Assembly (NCBI RefSeq): GCF_000372725.1
Contig: NW_005200793.1
Location: forward strand, 200,174-264,173
DNA: 64,000 nt
Origin: Emiliania huxleyi CCMP1516
Taxonomy: Eukaryota; Haptophyta; Isochrysidales; Noelaerhabdaceae
Direction of reading: 5' to 3'
The notes beneath the pieces are model-generated. The model did no database searches and was not told the DNA's origin. It was given only the letters and a program-made list of their open reading frames with translations. Below, piece by piece: positions 28,133-38,962 of this stretch; positions within the stretch are counted from its first letter, which is position 1; each line of letters starts with the position of its first letter. A program made the translations under genes and the position numbers.

Positions 28133-28931
28133 AGCGTCAGTGCGAGCCTAAGTGCAGCAGTAATCGCACTCGACTGGGTCGCGTGCTGCGTAGGATGATG
28201 CCTCCGACCACGCACGCTCTCAAGAGAACAGGCGAGACCCACGCACCGTGAGGGGCGCCCCCGATACTTTTCCTTGCGCGAGCTACGACGTGGGGTGCAT
28301 GCCAATGTCTAGAGAGTTGCATGTTTCTGTCAAATAAGAATCAGTATCTTTCACAGCGCGGACGCCGGCGGCGGCACGCGAGCAAACTTGTAGGGAGGCT
28401 CGACGGGGTCGGGAGACAGACAGCGAAACAAGTGCAAACGACGGGCAGGACAGGCCCCGGCAGACAAGCTCCGGCGGACCTGTGGAGGGTCAGTGTCGAT
28501 CACTCAGCATGGTGCCCCCCATTGAGGAGTCGGCATCTCCCCGCTACGGCGGCACAAGCCCAGCCGCCCCTCTCAAGCCGGGGCCGTCGCCTCCTTTCGG
28601 CTGAAGAATCTTAGCAAGCCAGGTGGGGGCCGGGTCGGGGCTGCGGCGGCGGAGGCCGCAGGGGGCGCCTCCGGCGGCGTCGCCTCCGGCGCCGCCGCCT
28701 CTGGCGCCGCCTCCGCGTTGGCCGCGCAAGCCTCCTCTTCGCCTCGCGCCGGAGCGCCTTGGTCGGAAGCGGGCGAGCCCGCCGCCTAGGGGAAAGCTCC
28801 GAGACTGTTCCGACGACTGTTCCGACGACTGTTCCGAGACTGTTTCGAGAGAGCGCGCAGAAGCAGCGTCCCGTGCGTGAGGTGGGCAGGGGAGCTTAAG
28901 CGATGGTCTTAGGCGGTGGCGGTGGCGGGGG
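28133..28931. other. No gene recognised
   Basis: Contains a GAYGACTGTTCC-type triplicated 13-mer near 28803-28840 and a GCC-rich stretch at 28620-28780 open in several frames. It probably includes the 3' UTR of the minus-strand gene that follows. Confidence 0.4.
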
Positions 28932-29474
28932 CTAGGGCGGAGGCGGCTTGCTCAGGCGGGTGGTGACGAACGCCTCCCAGTCTCGCGCGGGGGCGCCCGC
29001 GCCGCCGCCGACCAGCGATCCCCACCGCCGCACCGCCTCCTCGCGCCAGGCGTCGGCGGTGGCGGGGGCGGCGCCGTCGGCAGAGGTGAGGTAGCGGGAC
29101 ATGGCCTCGCGCGCCTCAGTGAGGAAGGCGACCGTGCTCGCGTCGATCTCCCGACGCAGCGCCGCCTCGTCCGCGTCCTCCTCCTCTGGCCGAGGCCGCT
29201 TTTTCGCCGGCGAGCGCCTCGCCGCCTGCCGGTCGAGATCGTCGCCGAACTGGTCGATGGTCTCCTTGGTGTACTCGGGCTTGAGGTCGCGCACGCGGGA
29301 CGAGCGGCGCAGCGACTCGGGCGGCACCGGCGGAAGCTTGGTCCGGGGCTTCCTTGGCGCCTTCTGCTGCGGCGCGGCCGGTGTCGGGTCGACGAGGCCG
29401 AGCCGCACGAGCATCTCGTGGTTACGACGGATGTGCTCCAGTCGTTGCAGCTCATACTCTGAGAGCTCGTCCAT
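28932..29474 (-). CDS. Protein with WDR76/CMR1-like N-terminal motif
   Basis: 180 aa from ATG 29474. It begins MDELSEYELQRLEHIRRN followed by HEMLVRLGLVDP, a motif seen at the N-termini of WDR76/CMR1-type and other chromatin proteins (SxYExxRxxxIxxNxxxLxxLGL). It is followed by RRSSRVRDLKPEY, a bipartite-style basic stretch PAKKRPRPEEED, and an acidic/Ala-rich helical C-terminus. There are no WD repeats downstream, so this is a short stand-alone version. A nuclear DNA-associated role is inferred. An upstream in-frame extension has no supporting signal. It is divergent from plus-strand sequence starting near 29516. Confidence 0.72.
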   Translation of the reverse strand: MDELSEYELQRLEHIRRNHEMLVRLGLVDPTPAAPQQKAPRKPRTKLPPVPPESLRRSSRVRDLKPEYTKETIDQFGDDLDRQAARRSPAKKRPRPEEEDADEAALRREIDASTVAFLTEAREAMSRYLTSADGAAPATADAWREEAVRRWGSLVGGGAGAPARDWEAFVTTRLSKPPPP

Positions 29475-29515
29475 TGCTGCGCCGCCCGCGCGATATGCGA
29501 CTGTGAGCGAGCTCG

Positions 29516-30453
29516 ATGTTGCGGCCGCCGCCCGGACGGCGCACCCACGTGAGCGCACTGGACCGCACCCTCTTCCCGCGCAAGCTCGGATCGCGCTGCA
29601 ACACTGTGAACACCGTGCTGCGCTCGTTTGGTGTGTGCGCAGCCTCGTTGTCGGGGCCTACGCGGAGGCGTCGGACGACCTGCACCAGCTGTTCGACTGT
29701 GTGGTGGATTCGGCATCCAAGCAGCACTGGAGGCGGATCGGCGCGCGTAGCGCGAAGGAGGCGCGGTCCTACTTCGCTACGACGCTGCGGCGGGCGTGGG
29801 GCGTGCACTTTGCGCGCGAGTTCGCGCGGCACCGCATCCGACGCGTGGTGTTCGTGGGGGCCCCGCGGCGACAGCCGGGCGTCTTGGGTCCGGGGTTGTG
29901 TTTTTCTGTGAACACCGGCCTCCGAGTCGGTCGGCGTCGCGAGCGCGCGCGATAAGGTTACACCATCGGCCTTAAACGTCAAGTTCAAGGACTCGCTCTC
30001 CTCCAACCCGGAGGACGTCGGCCAGCGAGGCGCTTTCGTCGGCCTCGGCAACACCGAGCCCGGCACGAGCGCGGACGTCTTCGGCCTCGAGCAGCGCGGC
30101 GCTGTCGGGGACGGCGACTTCAGGCCGAGCGACGGCGGCGGCTATGTGGCGTACAAGAAGGCGGACTAGACGCGCACGCCCTCTCGCGCTCGGACACCGA
30201 CGTGCAGATGTACCTGTTCGAAACCTTCGGCGGGTGGTGCAACGCGGTCAAGCGGCTGTTCTACCAGATGAAGGACAAGGTGCGCAACAAGCTCTCGAAG
30301 CGGCAGCACGAGGACGAGGCGAGCTGGTCGACGCGGTCGTGGCTCTTGCTGCAGGCCCAGCGCATGTCAGTCGCGCTGCAGCTCGCGGCGGCGGAAGAGA
30401 TTGCGACCGAGCTCAGGCTCGCCGCGGCGTCGGAGGACGCCGCCGTCGCCTAG
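29516..30453 (+). pseudogene. Retroelement-like coding debris in three frames
   Basis: Three consecutive blocks look like real protein but are in different frames: about 29640-29860 (ASDDLHQLFDCVVDSASKQH ... FAREFARHRIRRVVFVG), 29913-30169 (LSSNPEDVGQRGAFVGLGN ... stop) and 30172-30453 (VQMYLFETFGGWCNAVKRLF ... ending SEDAAVA). The last block resembles the conserved C-terminal segment (FETFGGxxxxxxxLL) that I associate with reverse-transcriptase or recombinase-like reading frames in algae, from memory. The blocks could be exons, but no splice sites in good phase were found, so a decayed element is favoured. Confidence 0.45.
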
Positions 30454-30760
30454 ACTCCCCTGCGTCACTACGTGCCTCCCCGTCTTTGTAGCCTGGCGTT
30501 TGTGCCCCGTTTGTGCCGCGTCCCGTGCCCCCGAGTTCATTAAAAAAAAGCGTTAAGCCCCGCCGATCGCCAACAAACGCGAGGTAGCCAAGTAAGTACT
30601 CGAGTAGCGCAGTTGGGCGGCAAGAATTTTACAACAAAAGAAAGTTGCGCGGGAAGAGTCAATTCGCGCAAGTTTACGGTCAATCAAGTTGCACGCGTGC
30701 TTTCGGCGCGGTGGGGCGACCTGTGCTGCTGCTTAGCGTTCAACGATACCAGCGATTGCT

Positions 30761-31287
30761 ATGAGCGGCGAAAAGGGGCGTGCAGACTCTTCGCAGGAGG
30801 ACGTCGACCGGATCCTTGGCGCGGACGACGCGTACCGTGTGCTCGGCGTTTCTCGGACGGCTTCGGCCGAAGCTAAGTGAGGCTGCACCGTGTGGTTGCA
30901 CCTGCAGAGCATGAGGTGATGATGACACTGCCTGGCATGTAGGCGGAACGCTTACCGAACCCTGGCTCGAAAGGTGCTTGCGACAAAGACTGTTGCAAAC
31001 ACGATAGGAAGTTCCACTCAGGGAGGGGCGAAGCACAGTGAGCACGCCCTACATCGGCACCCCGTGCTCCCCAGGTGCATCCCGACAGGAGCGTACACCC
31101 CCGCGCGACGGAGGCATTCCAGACTCTGGAGGCAGCGATGGCAAAGGTGGCCAAGGACACGGCCGAAGTGGACGCGTTTCGGGCGATGATGGCGGAGAGG
31201 TCCAAGGCGGCGACTGCAAATGCGGGCGGGACGGGAAGTTGGGTACCGCCGGCGTTTGAAAGCCATCACCGCACGGTACTCAGCTAG
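30761..31287 (+). CDS. Short J-domain (DnaJ-like) protein, three exons
   Basis: Exons 30761-30876, 30943-30973 and 31075-31287 join in phase into a 119-aa protein. Introns are 66 bp (GTGAGG ... TGTAG) and 101 bp (GTGCTT ... CCCCAG). The spliced J domain reads DDAYRVLGVSRTASAEAKR, NAYRTLARKVHPDRSVHP, ATEAFQTLEAAMAKVAK, with the HPD motif right after the second intron, so only splicing restores it. J domains stimulate Hsp70 ATPase. No Zn-finger, G/F or membrane segment is present; the short tail ends HHRTVLS. The second intron and third exon both start GTGC, echoing the pattern of the oxygenase gene. Confidence 0.85.
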
Positions 31288-31348
31288 CCTTCTCCCCGGG
31301 GCCCTCTTCGAACTGCTGCTCACGGCATGAAACCACCCCCGTCCTTAG

Positions 31349-31711
31349 ATGCCGTCCTGGACATCCCAAGCCCCTCCGGCAGCGTGCCGTTGGTCGGATG
31401 AGCACAGGACCTTCGTCTTTTCCGGCGCCGGGGCGGCTCCGCCGCCGACGTACGAGTTTCATATGCGCGGCAGCGCAAAGACGCCATTTCAGAAGGAGTA
31501 CGAGCCAAATCTGCGCCAGACCGCGCCACCCCGCGCCTCCTATAAAGGACCGAAGGCGTGGACCCAGTGCGACGTCGAATCGGACCCTTTTGAGAGCGTG
31601 TACGGCCAGGACCCGAGGATGGCGGGCGAGGACCCCTTCGACATCGCTACTACAACAGCCAGGCGCTGCCTCCCCACTCGCCGCGGCCTCTGCGGGCTGT
31701 GCTGCGCCTAG
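31349..31711 (+). CDS. Hypothetical protein, 120 aa
   Basis: Begins at ATG 31349. The central part, YEFHMRGSAKTPFQKEYEP, RASYKGPKAWTQCDVESDPF and ESVYGQDPRMAGEDPFD, has a varied, acidic, non-repetitive composition that suggests real coding; the final 20 residues after FDIATTTARR become Cys/Arg-rich and may be intronic read-through. No family recognised. It follows the J-domain gene by 61 bp on the same strand. Confidence 0.42.
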   Translation: MPSWTSQAPPAACRWSDEHRTFVFSGAGAAPPPTYEFHMRGSAKTPFQKEYEPNLRQTAPPRASYKGPKAWTQCDVESDPFESVYGQDPRMAGEDPFDIATTTARRCLPTRRGLCGLCCA

Positions 31712-33390
31712 CGCGAGCCTGCTCCGCTCGTGCTTTCTCATGTGCAACGGACTGCAATCGACGCAACGCTCGGCGGAGCCAGGCTTTGCTCGTGTCTTTT
31801 CTTCTGTCTGAAAACACAATGAGACTTGTAAAAAGCTGACACATCTTCTGCGCAAGCAGAAAAAATTCTTTTCCGAGGTCAACCCGTCATGCGGCAGGTG
31901 GCTTGCTTTGGCTCGCTGCCACCGCGGTGGGTCACCAAGAGCTTCTCCGCGTGCGGCGTCATCACCACGCGACGCGCTCGCCACGCCTCACCCGGGCAAA
32001 AGGAACGACCGCGCGCCGCCGCCGCCCGCCTCGCCGCGCCGCGCCGCGCCGCGCCTCGCCTCGCCTTGCAGCAGCGGCACGCGCACACGCACCCACGCGC
32101 CCGCGCTCGCTCCGCGAGAGCGAAGCAACCCTCCAAGCGAGTTCCGAACCGGGAGCCAAAAGGTCCCCGCTCGAACCGCGAACCGGTTCGACCACCGCCG
32201 CTGGCGGTTCATGAAAGGCTGTCAGGAGCAGTGCCTCATATAGTGTGAGATAGTGCGCGCGCTCGAGATGCTCACCCGACCCGCCGCGCCCTCGCGAAAG
32301 AGATCTCGCGCCGCGCGCGCTCGCACACGCCGCCCGAGAGCACTCCCACCCCCGCCGCCTCGCAAGCTCACAGGTTGATTTGAGGAGAAGCAGCTGGGGG
32401 AGGTCAAAGCGGGAGAAGGCGGCACGGCGGCGGCGGCGCGGCCCCCCCCCATCCCCACGCCTCCGGGTCGTGCGTACCGCCTCCGGGCGCGAGTGTCCCC
32501 CCAGCGTCTGCTCCGGCAGTCGCTCCGGTAATCAGGCCGAGAGTACCAGGGAGGAGGGGAGAAGAGCCCAGGGTGGGGAGAGGAGAAGAGCCTAGGGAGG
32601 GGGGAGGAGAAGAGCCCAAGGCGGCCTCCCTCTCCCTCCCCTCCCACCGGGCCTCCCTCTCCCTCTCCTCCCACCGGGCCTCCCTCTCCCCCTCCTCCCG
32701 CCAAGTCTCGAGGGGCCAGCCGCTGGAAGGGGCAAGCCAGCGGCACGAGGGCTTCAGCCACACAGCTACCAAGGGAACGCGACCCACACAAAGCACCAAA
32801 GTTAGGCATACCCCCCGGCGCAGTGTCCCCCGCTATGTGTCGCCGTTCGTCGGGGCACGCAATCCTGTGCAGTCAGGGCAAGTGGGGGCGGGGCGGACAG
32901 CCCAGGAGCGTGCTCCTGGGATCTCTCCGCCCAGTCCGGGGGTGCGTCGAACCTTCCATCACCCTGTCGGAAGCGGCGTGCCGGTGGGGGCACGTCCGGG
33001 TTTTGGAAGTAAAGATATATTACTCTTCTGCGCAAGCATCCCCTGGTATCGTAAACGCAGGGTGTGTGTGGGTTCCTCTCAACTGTTGGCGCAGTTCACA
33101 GCCTGCCTGCTGCTGAATGGCGTCCTGCTCGTGCAGGCGCTGGTGTGGGACTGAGGCGGCCGTGAGGCGCCACCAGTGGGCCACAGCAGCTCCTCTCCGC
33201 CGTGTCCGCACCGTCGGGCGGGGTGGCTCGAGGGCCCCGCGGTCTTTCGGCGCGGCGCAGGCGCTTTTGACAGGGCGCGAGAGTCTGTACTCTCTCGCCC
33301 GGGGCGTCCCGCGGGTGCATCGCCAATCGGCATGAATTTGACATACGTGTCTCTTTTACTCTTTTGGGTGCGCCGTCATTTATCAAAAAC
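31712..33390. other. GC-rich, low-complexity intergenic
   Basis: Includes CGCCG runs at 32030-32070 and GGGAGGAGAAGAGCC / CCTCCCTCTCC tandem words at 32540-32705. An AAAAATTCTTTTCCGAGG leader-type motif occurs at 31862, 20 bp before an ATG at 31889, but that frame shows no domain. No gene is supported. Confidence 0.5.
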
Positions 33391-33851
33391 GTGCAGATCA
33401 CATCAGGACACGGTCTCGACGCGCTCGGTACGACGCCTGCGACCCGTCTCGGGTCAGGTGGCATGACGCTCATCTCGCCCGCCAGCGCTGCCTTGCAGGT
33501 TGCCACGACGAGGTCGAGCACGCTTCTATACGCTCGCCCAGCCTTCCTTTCCATCCCATAAGGTAGCCTGGGAACGGTGGCGGTCAGAGGCAAAGCCTAC
33601 GAGGGGTGGTGGAACCACATGTCACGGCTACTGCCGGCTCGACCCCACGATAGCCTCCGGAGGCTGACTTTGAGGCACAACCATCGGACGATGTCGACGT
33701 TGGGTCGCTCTCGCGGTAGCCAGATGACCTCTCATACTAGGAGCATCGGCCATGGCCGCAGGGAGCGCGGGGGAGGGCGCTGGAAGCAACACGGAGCTCC
33801 GTTGGAGGCGTTTTCAAGATTTTAGCGTGTCAGAGTGAAATGGCACTAGCC
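33391..33851 (+). repeat. 461-bp dispersed repeat, copy 1
   Basis: Reverse complement of 47870-48330, the same length and roughly 93% identical. Parts stay open in one frame (for example GKAYEGWWNHMSRLLPARP), but this copy has a stop where the other has leucine, so it is not clearly coding. Confidence 0.93.
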
Positions 33852-34046
33852 CCACACGCCACAGCGGTCAACCCCGAGAAAATCAGTAAATCAGAAAAAT
33901 ATATGCCGCTACCAAGTCCAAGTCCCCCGGACTCCTCACGCTCTCCCTCACTAGGTCTGAGCGGCGTGTCCGCACTCGCGCTCGCCAGCTCGCCCAGCCG
34001 CCCTCTCACGCGGCGTGCGTGGCCGTACGAGGCTCCCGGTACCCTA

Positions 34047-35633
34047 CTAACCCAACGCCCACGCCTCGACCTTCTTGGGCAGCAGCTGGTTGGACAGGTC
34101 CTCTCCGTGGCCTAGGCAGCCGCGATCGCCCTCGCCCCAGGTAAAGACGGCGCCGTTGGCAGTGATGGCGAGATCGTCGAACGCCCCCGCCGACACAGCG
34201 ACGACGCGCTGGCCAGCAAAGGCCTCGATCTTCTTGGGCAGCAGTTGGCTCTGCTCGTCGCCGTGTCCCAAGCCGCCCCCGCCTCCAAGGCCCCAGCTCC
34301 AGGCGGCGCCGTCGGCAGTGATGGCGAGGCTGTGTTCGCCTCCCGCCGACACGGCGACGACGCGCTGGCCAGTCAAGGCCTCGACTTTCTTGGGCAGCAG
34401 CTGGCGCTGCTCGTCGCCGTGGCCCAACCGGCCTTCGTTTCCCCAACCCCAGCTCCAGGCGTTGCCGTCAGCGGTGAGTGCGAAACTGTGGTACGGCCCA
34501 GCCGACACGGCGATGACGCGCTCGCCAGCCAAGGCCTCGACCTCCTTCGGCAGCAGCTGGTGCTGCTCGTCGCCGTGGCCTAGCCTGCCAAAGGTTCCAC
34601 GGCCCCAGCTCCAGACAGAGCCGTCGGCGGTGAGGGCGAGGCTATGGCACTCTCCGGCCGCAACAGCGGCGACGCGCTGCCCCGCCAAGGCCTCGACCTT
34701 CTTGGGCAGCAACTGGTCCGACAGGTCCTCTCCGTGGCCTAGGCAAGCGCATGCGCCCTCGCCCCAGCTCCAGACGGCGCCATCGGCGGCGAGGGCGAGG
34801 CTATGGTCGTAGCCAGCCGAGACAGCGACGACACGCTGGCCAGTCAAGGCATCTATCTTCTTGGGCACTTGGTGCGTCTGCTCGTCGCCGTGGCCCAGCG
34901 GGCCAGCGACCCCCCGGCCCCAGCTCCAGACGTTGCCGTCGGCAGTGAGGGCGAGGCCATGGATTGCTCCAGCCGCCACGCTCACGGCGCGCTCGCCGCC
35001 CAGCGTCGACTGGAGGCGGGTCGGCGTGTTGAGCTGTGTCACGCTCTCGCCGTGCCCGAGGAGGCCTGCGACGTCTTCCGCTGAGCCGCACGACGAGAGC
35101 CGCCCCTCGCCGTCGATGAAGAGGCTGTGAGACTGGCCTGCCGCCGCCCTCGCCGGCGGGTTGGCTTCGCGCAGCAGCGCCGAATAGCACAGCCACCGCA
35201 CGGCGCAGCTCTCGCCCTCTGGCAGCGCCGGCAGCTCGAAGCCGCGCTCTTGCGCCCACAAGCGGATGCCCTCCTCAGCGAGCGAGGCGTGGAAGAGCAG
35301 CGAGACGGCCGCGACGCGAGCGATGTCGATGGGGCTGTCGCAGCGAGTAACGACGCGGACGAGGAGGTCCGTGGGGAGGTCGAGAAGGCGGGCGGGCGGC
35401 GGCGTGTCTGGCGAGGGAGCGGCGGTGGCGGTGGCGGCGGTAGCGAGGCGGCGCGAGCGGCGCGGCAGGGCGGAGCAAGGACGGTCCTTATCGCGAGAAA
35501 AAGAATTCACGGACGCCGAGAAAAAGAATTTCGATGCAACCAAAGAAGAAGAAAAACGAAGCGCTGTCGCACAGGCACGATTCACACAACAGGCAAAGCG
35601 ACGGCGGCTTCTAAAAAGAGTTTTATAACGCAA
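34047..35633 (-). CDS. F-box and RCC1-repeat protein, 5' end missing
   Basis: About 528 codons. An F-box (LLDLPTDLLVRVVTRCDSP, about residues 82-130) is followed by seven RCC1-type propeller blades (about 165-525), each with GHSLALTADGxVWSWG, LGHGDE and QLLPKKVEALAGQRV. Adjacent blades are almost identical, indicating recent internal duplication. The product is probably an SCF-type substrate adaptor with an RCC1 propeller for binding. There is no methionine codon in frame anywhere in this stretch, so the start must be in an unidentified upstream exon or the sequence is damaged. The first ~60 codons overlap AATTCTTTTTCTCG leader-like repeats and are probably not coding. Confidence 0.85.
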   Translation of the reverse strand: MRYKTLFRSRRRFACCVNRACATALRFSSSLVASKFFFSASVNSFSRDKDRPCSALPRRSRRLATAATATAAPSPDTPPPARLLDLPTDLLVRVVTRCDSPIDIARVAAVSLLFHASLAEEGIRLWAQERGFELPALPEGESCAVRWLCYSALLREANPPARAAAGQSHSLFIDGEGRLSSCGSAEDVAGLLGHGESVTQLNTPTRLQSTLGGERAVSVAAGAIHGLALTADGNVWSWGRGVAGPLGHGDEQTHQVPKKIDALTGQRVVAVSAGYDHSLALAADGAVWSWGEGACACLGHGEDLSDQLLPKKVEALAGQRVAAVAAGECHSLALTADGSVWSWGRGTFGRLGHGDEQHQLLPKEVEALAGERVIAVSAGPYHSFALTADGNAWSWGWGNEGRLGHGDEQRQLLPKKVEALTGQRVVAVSAGGEHSLAITADGAAWSWGLGGGGGLGHGDEQSQLLPKKIEAFAGQRVVAVSAGAFDDLAITANGAVFTWGEGDRGCLGHGEDLSNQLLPKKVEAWALG

Positions 35634-37384
35634 CTCGGGCGCGTGGCTGATAGGAGTACGACCGACTCGGGAGAGGCCGAGATCCGGATGGGAGGGCTGG
35701 CCGAGCTACAGATGACGTGAGTAGTGTGTCGGTCGTGAAATCTCATACTTCTTTTTCCTGGTAAAATTCTTTTTCTGCGCGCCAGTTCGCACCTGTGTCG
35801 AGCCTGTCTGCTGTGAGAGAGAGTTGTTTTGTTTAAATTCTTTTTCTGGGTGTATACCTGTGTTAGTGCCAGTGCGCGCCAGTCCCGTGCCCAGTGTAAG
35901 AAAGAAAGAAGGAACGAAAGCAGACATCCAAAGGAGGAATGGGAGTTGGGACAGGAGTCAGCAGGAGCCAGGACGGACGCGGGACGCGGCACGCCGCTCC
36001 ACGCCCAGGGGGCTACGGCTTTATGGGTCGTGACCTCGAGTTCGTGACGCGGGTTCAGCGTCGTGCGCGTAGGAGTTTTTTGTTCAACTTTTCTTCTGGC
36101 TGTCGCCTCAGGCGGCTGGCGGAGAGGTCTAGTCGCCCTAAAACACCGCCCGATGAGCGACTCCCGGAGCGAGTCCCCGGCCAAGCGCTGGCGCAGCAGC
36201 TTGCCACCACCGGCTCCATCGGCGAGCACCTTTACGGCGCGCTCCGACCTGCCCCAACATGCGCCGCAAAAACACAGCGGTCAAGAGATCGAACCGCTAC
36301 TCAAATCCACGCCAGAACCAGCGAACACGCACCCACCACCCACACGAGAGAGGCGGGGACAATCGTTTTCTTCTCTCGCGCTCTCCTCGCCTTTCTGCAG
36401 GGTGCGTTTGACTAAGCACATGAGGCGGCAACCGGCACACGTGTCATGCGGGCATTTGATTTGTTGATTACGCCACTCGCCTCTTCACACAACAACAGCA
36501 GGCATATGCCATCATCGCCTGCCCCCCCGACGGTGTCGGTCCTGGTGCAATGTCGTTGACGAGGTAGTCCTCCCCCCCCCCCCCCACCGTAACACCTTGC
36601 GCCGACTCGAGCCGCTGCAGCAGCCCCCCGACCCACCCAGGCACCCACTCCGGCTCCCGACCGGAGGGCGAGCAGCGAGCAGGAAGAAGAGCACGCGCAT
36701 GAGGTGCGGTTTCGTCTCTCTGATGTCCTCTGAGTCTGACGCAGTCACGCACACGAGGGTCGTGTCACCGACGACTCACGAGCTATACACCTCTCGTGTT
36801 GTACTGTACGTATGTCGTCCGTACGTTACGGTCCACTTATAGGTGTACTCCAACGGGGTCCCGTACACCCATACGGCTCTATGTGCGGAATCGACCCCTC
36901 TATCCAGTGCTCAAGTGCTGAAGTTACTCCAACTCTACTCCGCGATAAAGAAGGGCGGACACACACACAGAGAGAACAATGTTTACAGCCTTGTTATTGA
37001 GAAGAAAATACGTCCTCTATGGCGCTGTGCGCTGGTCTGTGAGAGGTTGAGGTGCGAGCCCTGTTCACAGGGGACCGGGCGCCCCCCCCCCCCCCCCGGC
37101 CCTAACTTTCCTCTAGCTCTACGCGTACGGCTGGGCAGCGCAGCGCTCACTCCCAGCGTCGCAATTCGCGCTTGTCCTCGACGTTGAGCAGTCTCGAGCT
37201 TTCGCTGCACACTGGGTACCTACCCCGCCTCGCCTGCGCGAGCTCTCTCTGCTGGAGCAGGGCGTGCACGGCTACCATCTCGTCGGGCTCTAGCCTGGAA
37301 GCGAACGAGGCTCGAGAGTGTGTGTGAGGCAGGATTCAAGGACGGGCTCGGCAAGGGGGCGGCGGACGGCAGGGAAGGCGAGGC
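35634..37384. other. No confident gene
   Basis: Leader-type repeats with GTAAAATTCTTTTTCTG at 35762 and TTTAAATTCTTTTTCTGGG at 35833 are followed by GTGTTAGTGCCAGTGCGCGC. A 104-codon frame from ATG 36153 (MSDSRSESPAKRW) is weakly plausible but unsupported. A segment near 36885-36925 is the reverse complement of the repeat at about 51040/54800. Confidence 0.45.
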
Positions 37385-38612
37385 TCACTTGTGGAAGCTC
37401 GTCGCGTGCCGGTCTAGGAGCCGAGCTCTTCGCATCTTGTCTTCTCGTGCGTTTGCCTTCTTCTCGTCGAGGCTGGAGTTGGCGTGCCTCTTCTCTTGCC
37501 GCACAGCGTGGAGCTGCCGCGCCAGATCCACGACCACCGAACGGTGCTTGTCGGCGATGATGGGCTCGGGCCACTGCTTGGGCCGCATCTCCGGCGTGCC
37601 TGCACATAACAGAAAAGGAGCGCGCGTCCCACGCAGTGGTCGAGCAGAGCACACCCCTCTTCCTGCGGAGCGTGGCGGCGGGCGTGTGTCGCGCCCGCGT
37701 GCCTGCATAGTCGCCGGGATGCCTCCGCTTTTCCGGGTAGCCGGGCCAGCCCGCGGCGTACCGAATGCAGCCGCCGAGAAATCTATCGCTCCAAGAAATG
37801 CGCGGCAGCGGGCACTGCCAGAGCGCGTTGTCGGTCCATACGAAGGAGCGGCGGTTGAAGACCATCCAATCGCCGTGCACAAAGTCTCCCCATGTGTGAC
37901 CAAAGACCTGGCCGCTGTACCAGTACAGCCGGTCCCGCGTCGGAGCCAGCGAGCAGTCGACCGTCCAACGGGCCGCATGCACGTCGACGTAAGTGTCGTC
38001 CTGGGGTATGGCGGGCGGGGACAGGCGGGGAAAGGCGGAATGATAGGGAGAAAAGAGAGAGAGACGTGGAACAGTGAGCCCTGGGGGACGCGGTCCTATG
38101 AACGGGTGGTGAAGGAGTTGTGCATGTGGGCTCTCACAGGCGCCGGGGGTCATGCACACCTCTGTCATTGCGATCCAGTCGCACGCGTCTGCAAAGCGCT
38201 CGCGAACGGCGTGCGCCACCCACTCGAAGCGCCGCGCCGCGCCATCGCGGCCAAGCTTGAACAAGTCGCGCGTCGAGTCGTCGAGCACCACCAGCTGCTC
38301 GTTGCGCAGCGCAGCTGTGAGCTGCGGCACGTGCGGCGGGAACGGCATCGCCTTGGCAAGGAGGGTTGCGGCGCGAGCACGCGTTGACGCGATACGGCGC
38401 GTTTGGCTTGACAGGTTGAAGAGCTGAGAGAGTCCGTGTGCCGAGAGCACGAAGCGGACGCTCACGTCCGCAGGCGGCGGCGTTGCGGCCCATGTGATCA
38501 ACACAGATGTTAGGCGGTCGATGTATGCGGGCTTGCCGGCCTCGGTCGCGACGAAGATGCAGATGTGGCCAGCGGAGGAACAGCAGGCGCGCTGCTGGCG
38601 AGCGTGGAGCAT
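37385..38612 (-). CDS. Fringe-like (GT31-type) glycosyltransferase, three exons
   Basis: Exons 38612-38160, 38000-37703 and 37599-37385 join in phase to 321 aa. Intron 1 (38001-38159) is GT-AG; intron 2 (37600-37702) is GC-AG with the same ten bases TGCAGGCACG at both splice junctions. Splicing creates DWIAMTEDDTYVDVHAARW, the DDTYV signature of Fringe/GT31 enzymes that bind metal and UDP-sugar. The next segment GQVFGHTWGDFVHGDWMVFN continues a plausible fold, and the C-terminus is basic (RHATSFHK). The start ATG 38612 is the first in frame; a signal anchor would have to lie in an upstream exon. A Golgi glycan-modifying role is inferred; the donor sugar is unknown. Confidence 0.68.
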
Positions 38613-38962
38613 ATGCACGCTGGAGCGCACCTGGCGATGGTATTGATTTCTGGACGGCAGCGAGATATCCCCCAATCGAGAGGTCGGCACTCGGCGGTGC
38701 TGAGGCGCTGTTCACAGAAAAGCACAACCCCGGGGCGCTGTTCACAGTAAGGGTGATAAGAGACGCCTGAACCTCGCATACGACAGCAGTGAGGGTGTGA
38801 GAGGCAGACCCACGGAAGGTCTTACACTACCTTACAGCCTCCCCCGTCCCAGGGCAGATTCTGTTCAGCGTGTGGACCACTTGCCCGATGTCCAGCGTCG
38901 GCGCGTAGCATTGCCATGGTAGGCCAGGCCCACCTTATACCGCAGCGCAGCGCGAGTTGGCC

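Noticed and set aside
31889-32248. Gene starting at ATG 31889 after an AATTCTTTTCCGAGG motif
   Set aside because: After a short start the frame enters CGCCG low-complexity DNA with no domain; position alone is not enough.
36412-36754. Minus-strand glycine-rich frames near 36.5 kb
   Set aside because: They are driven by a C homopolymer at 36570-36586 and have no independent support.
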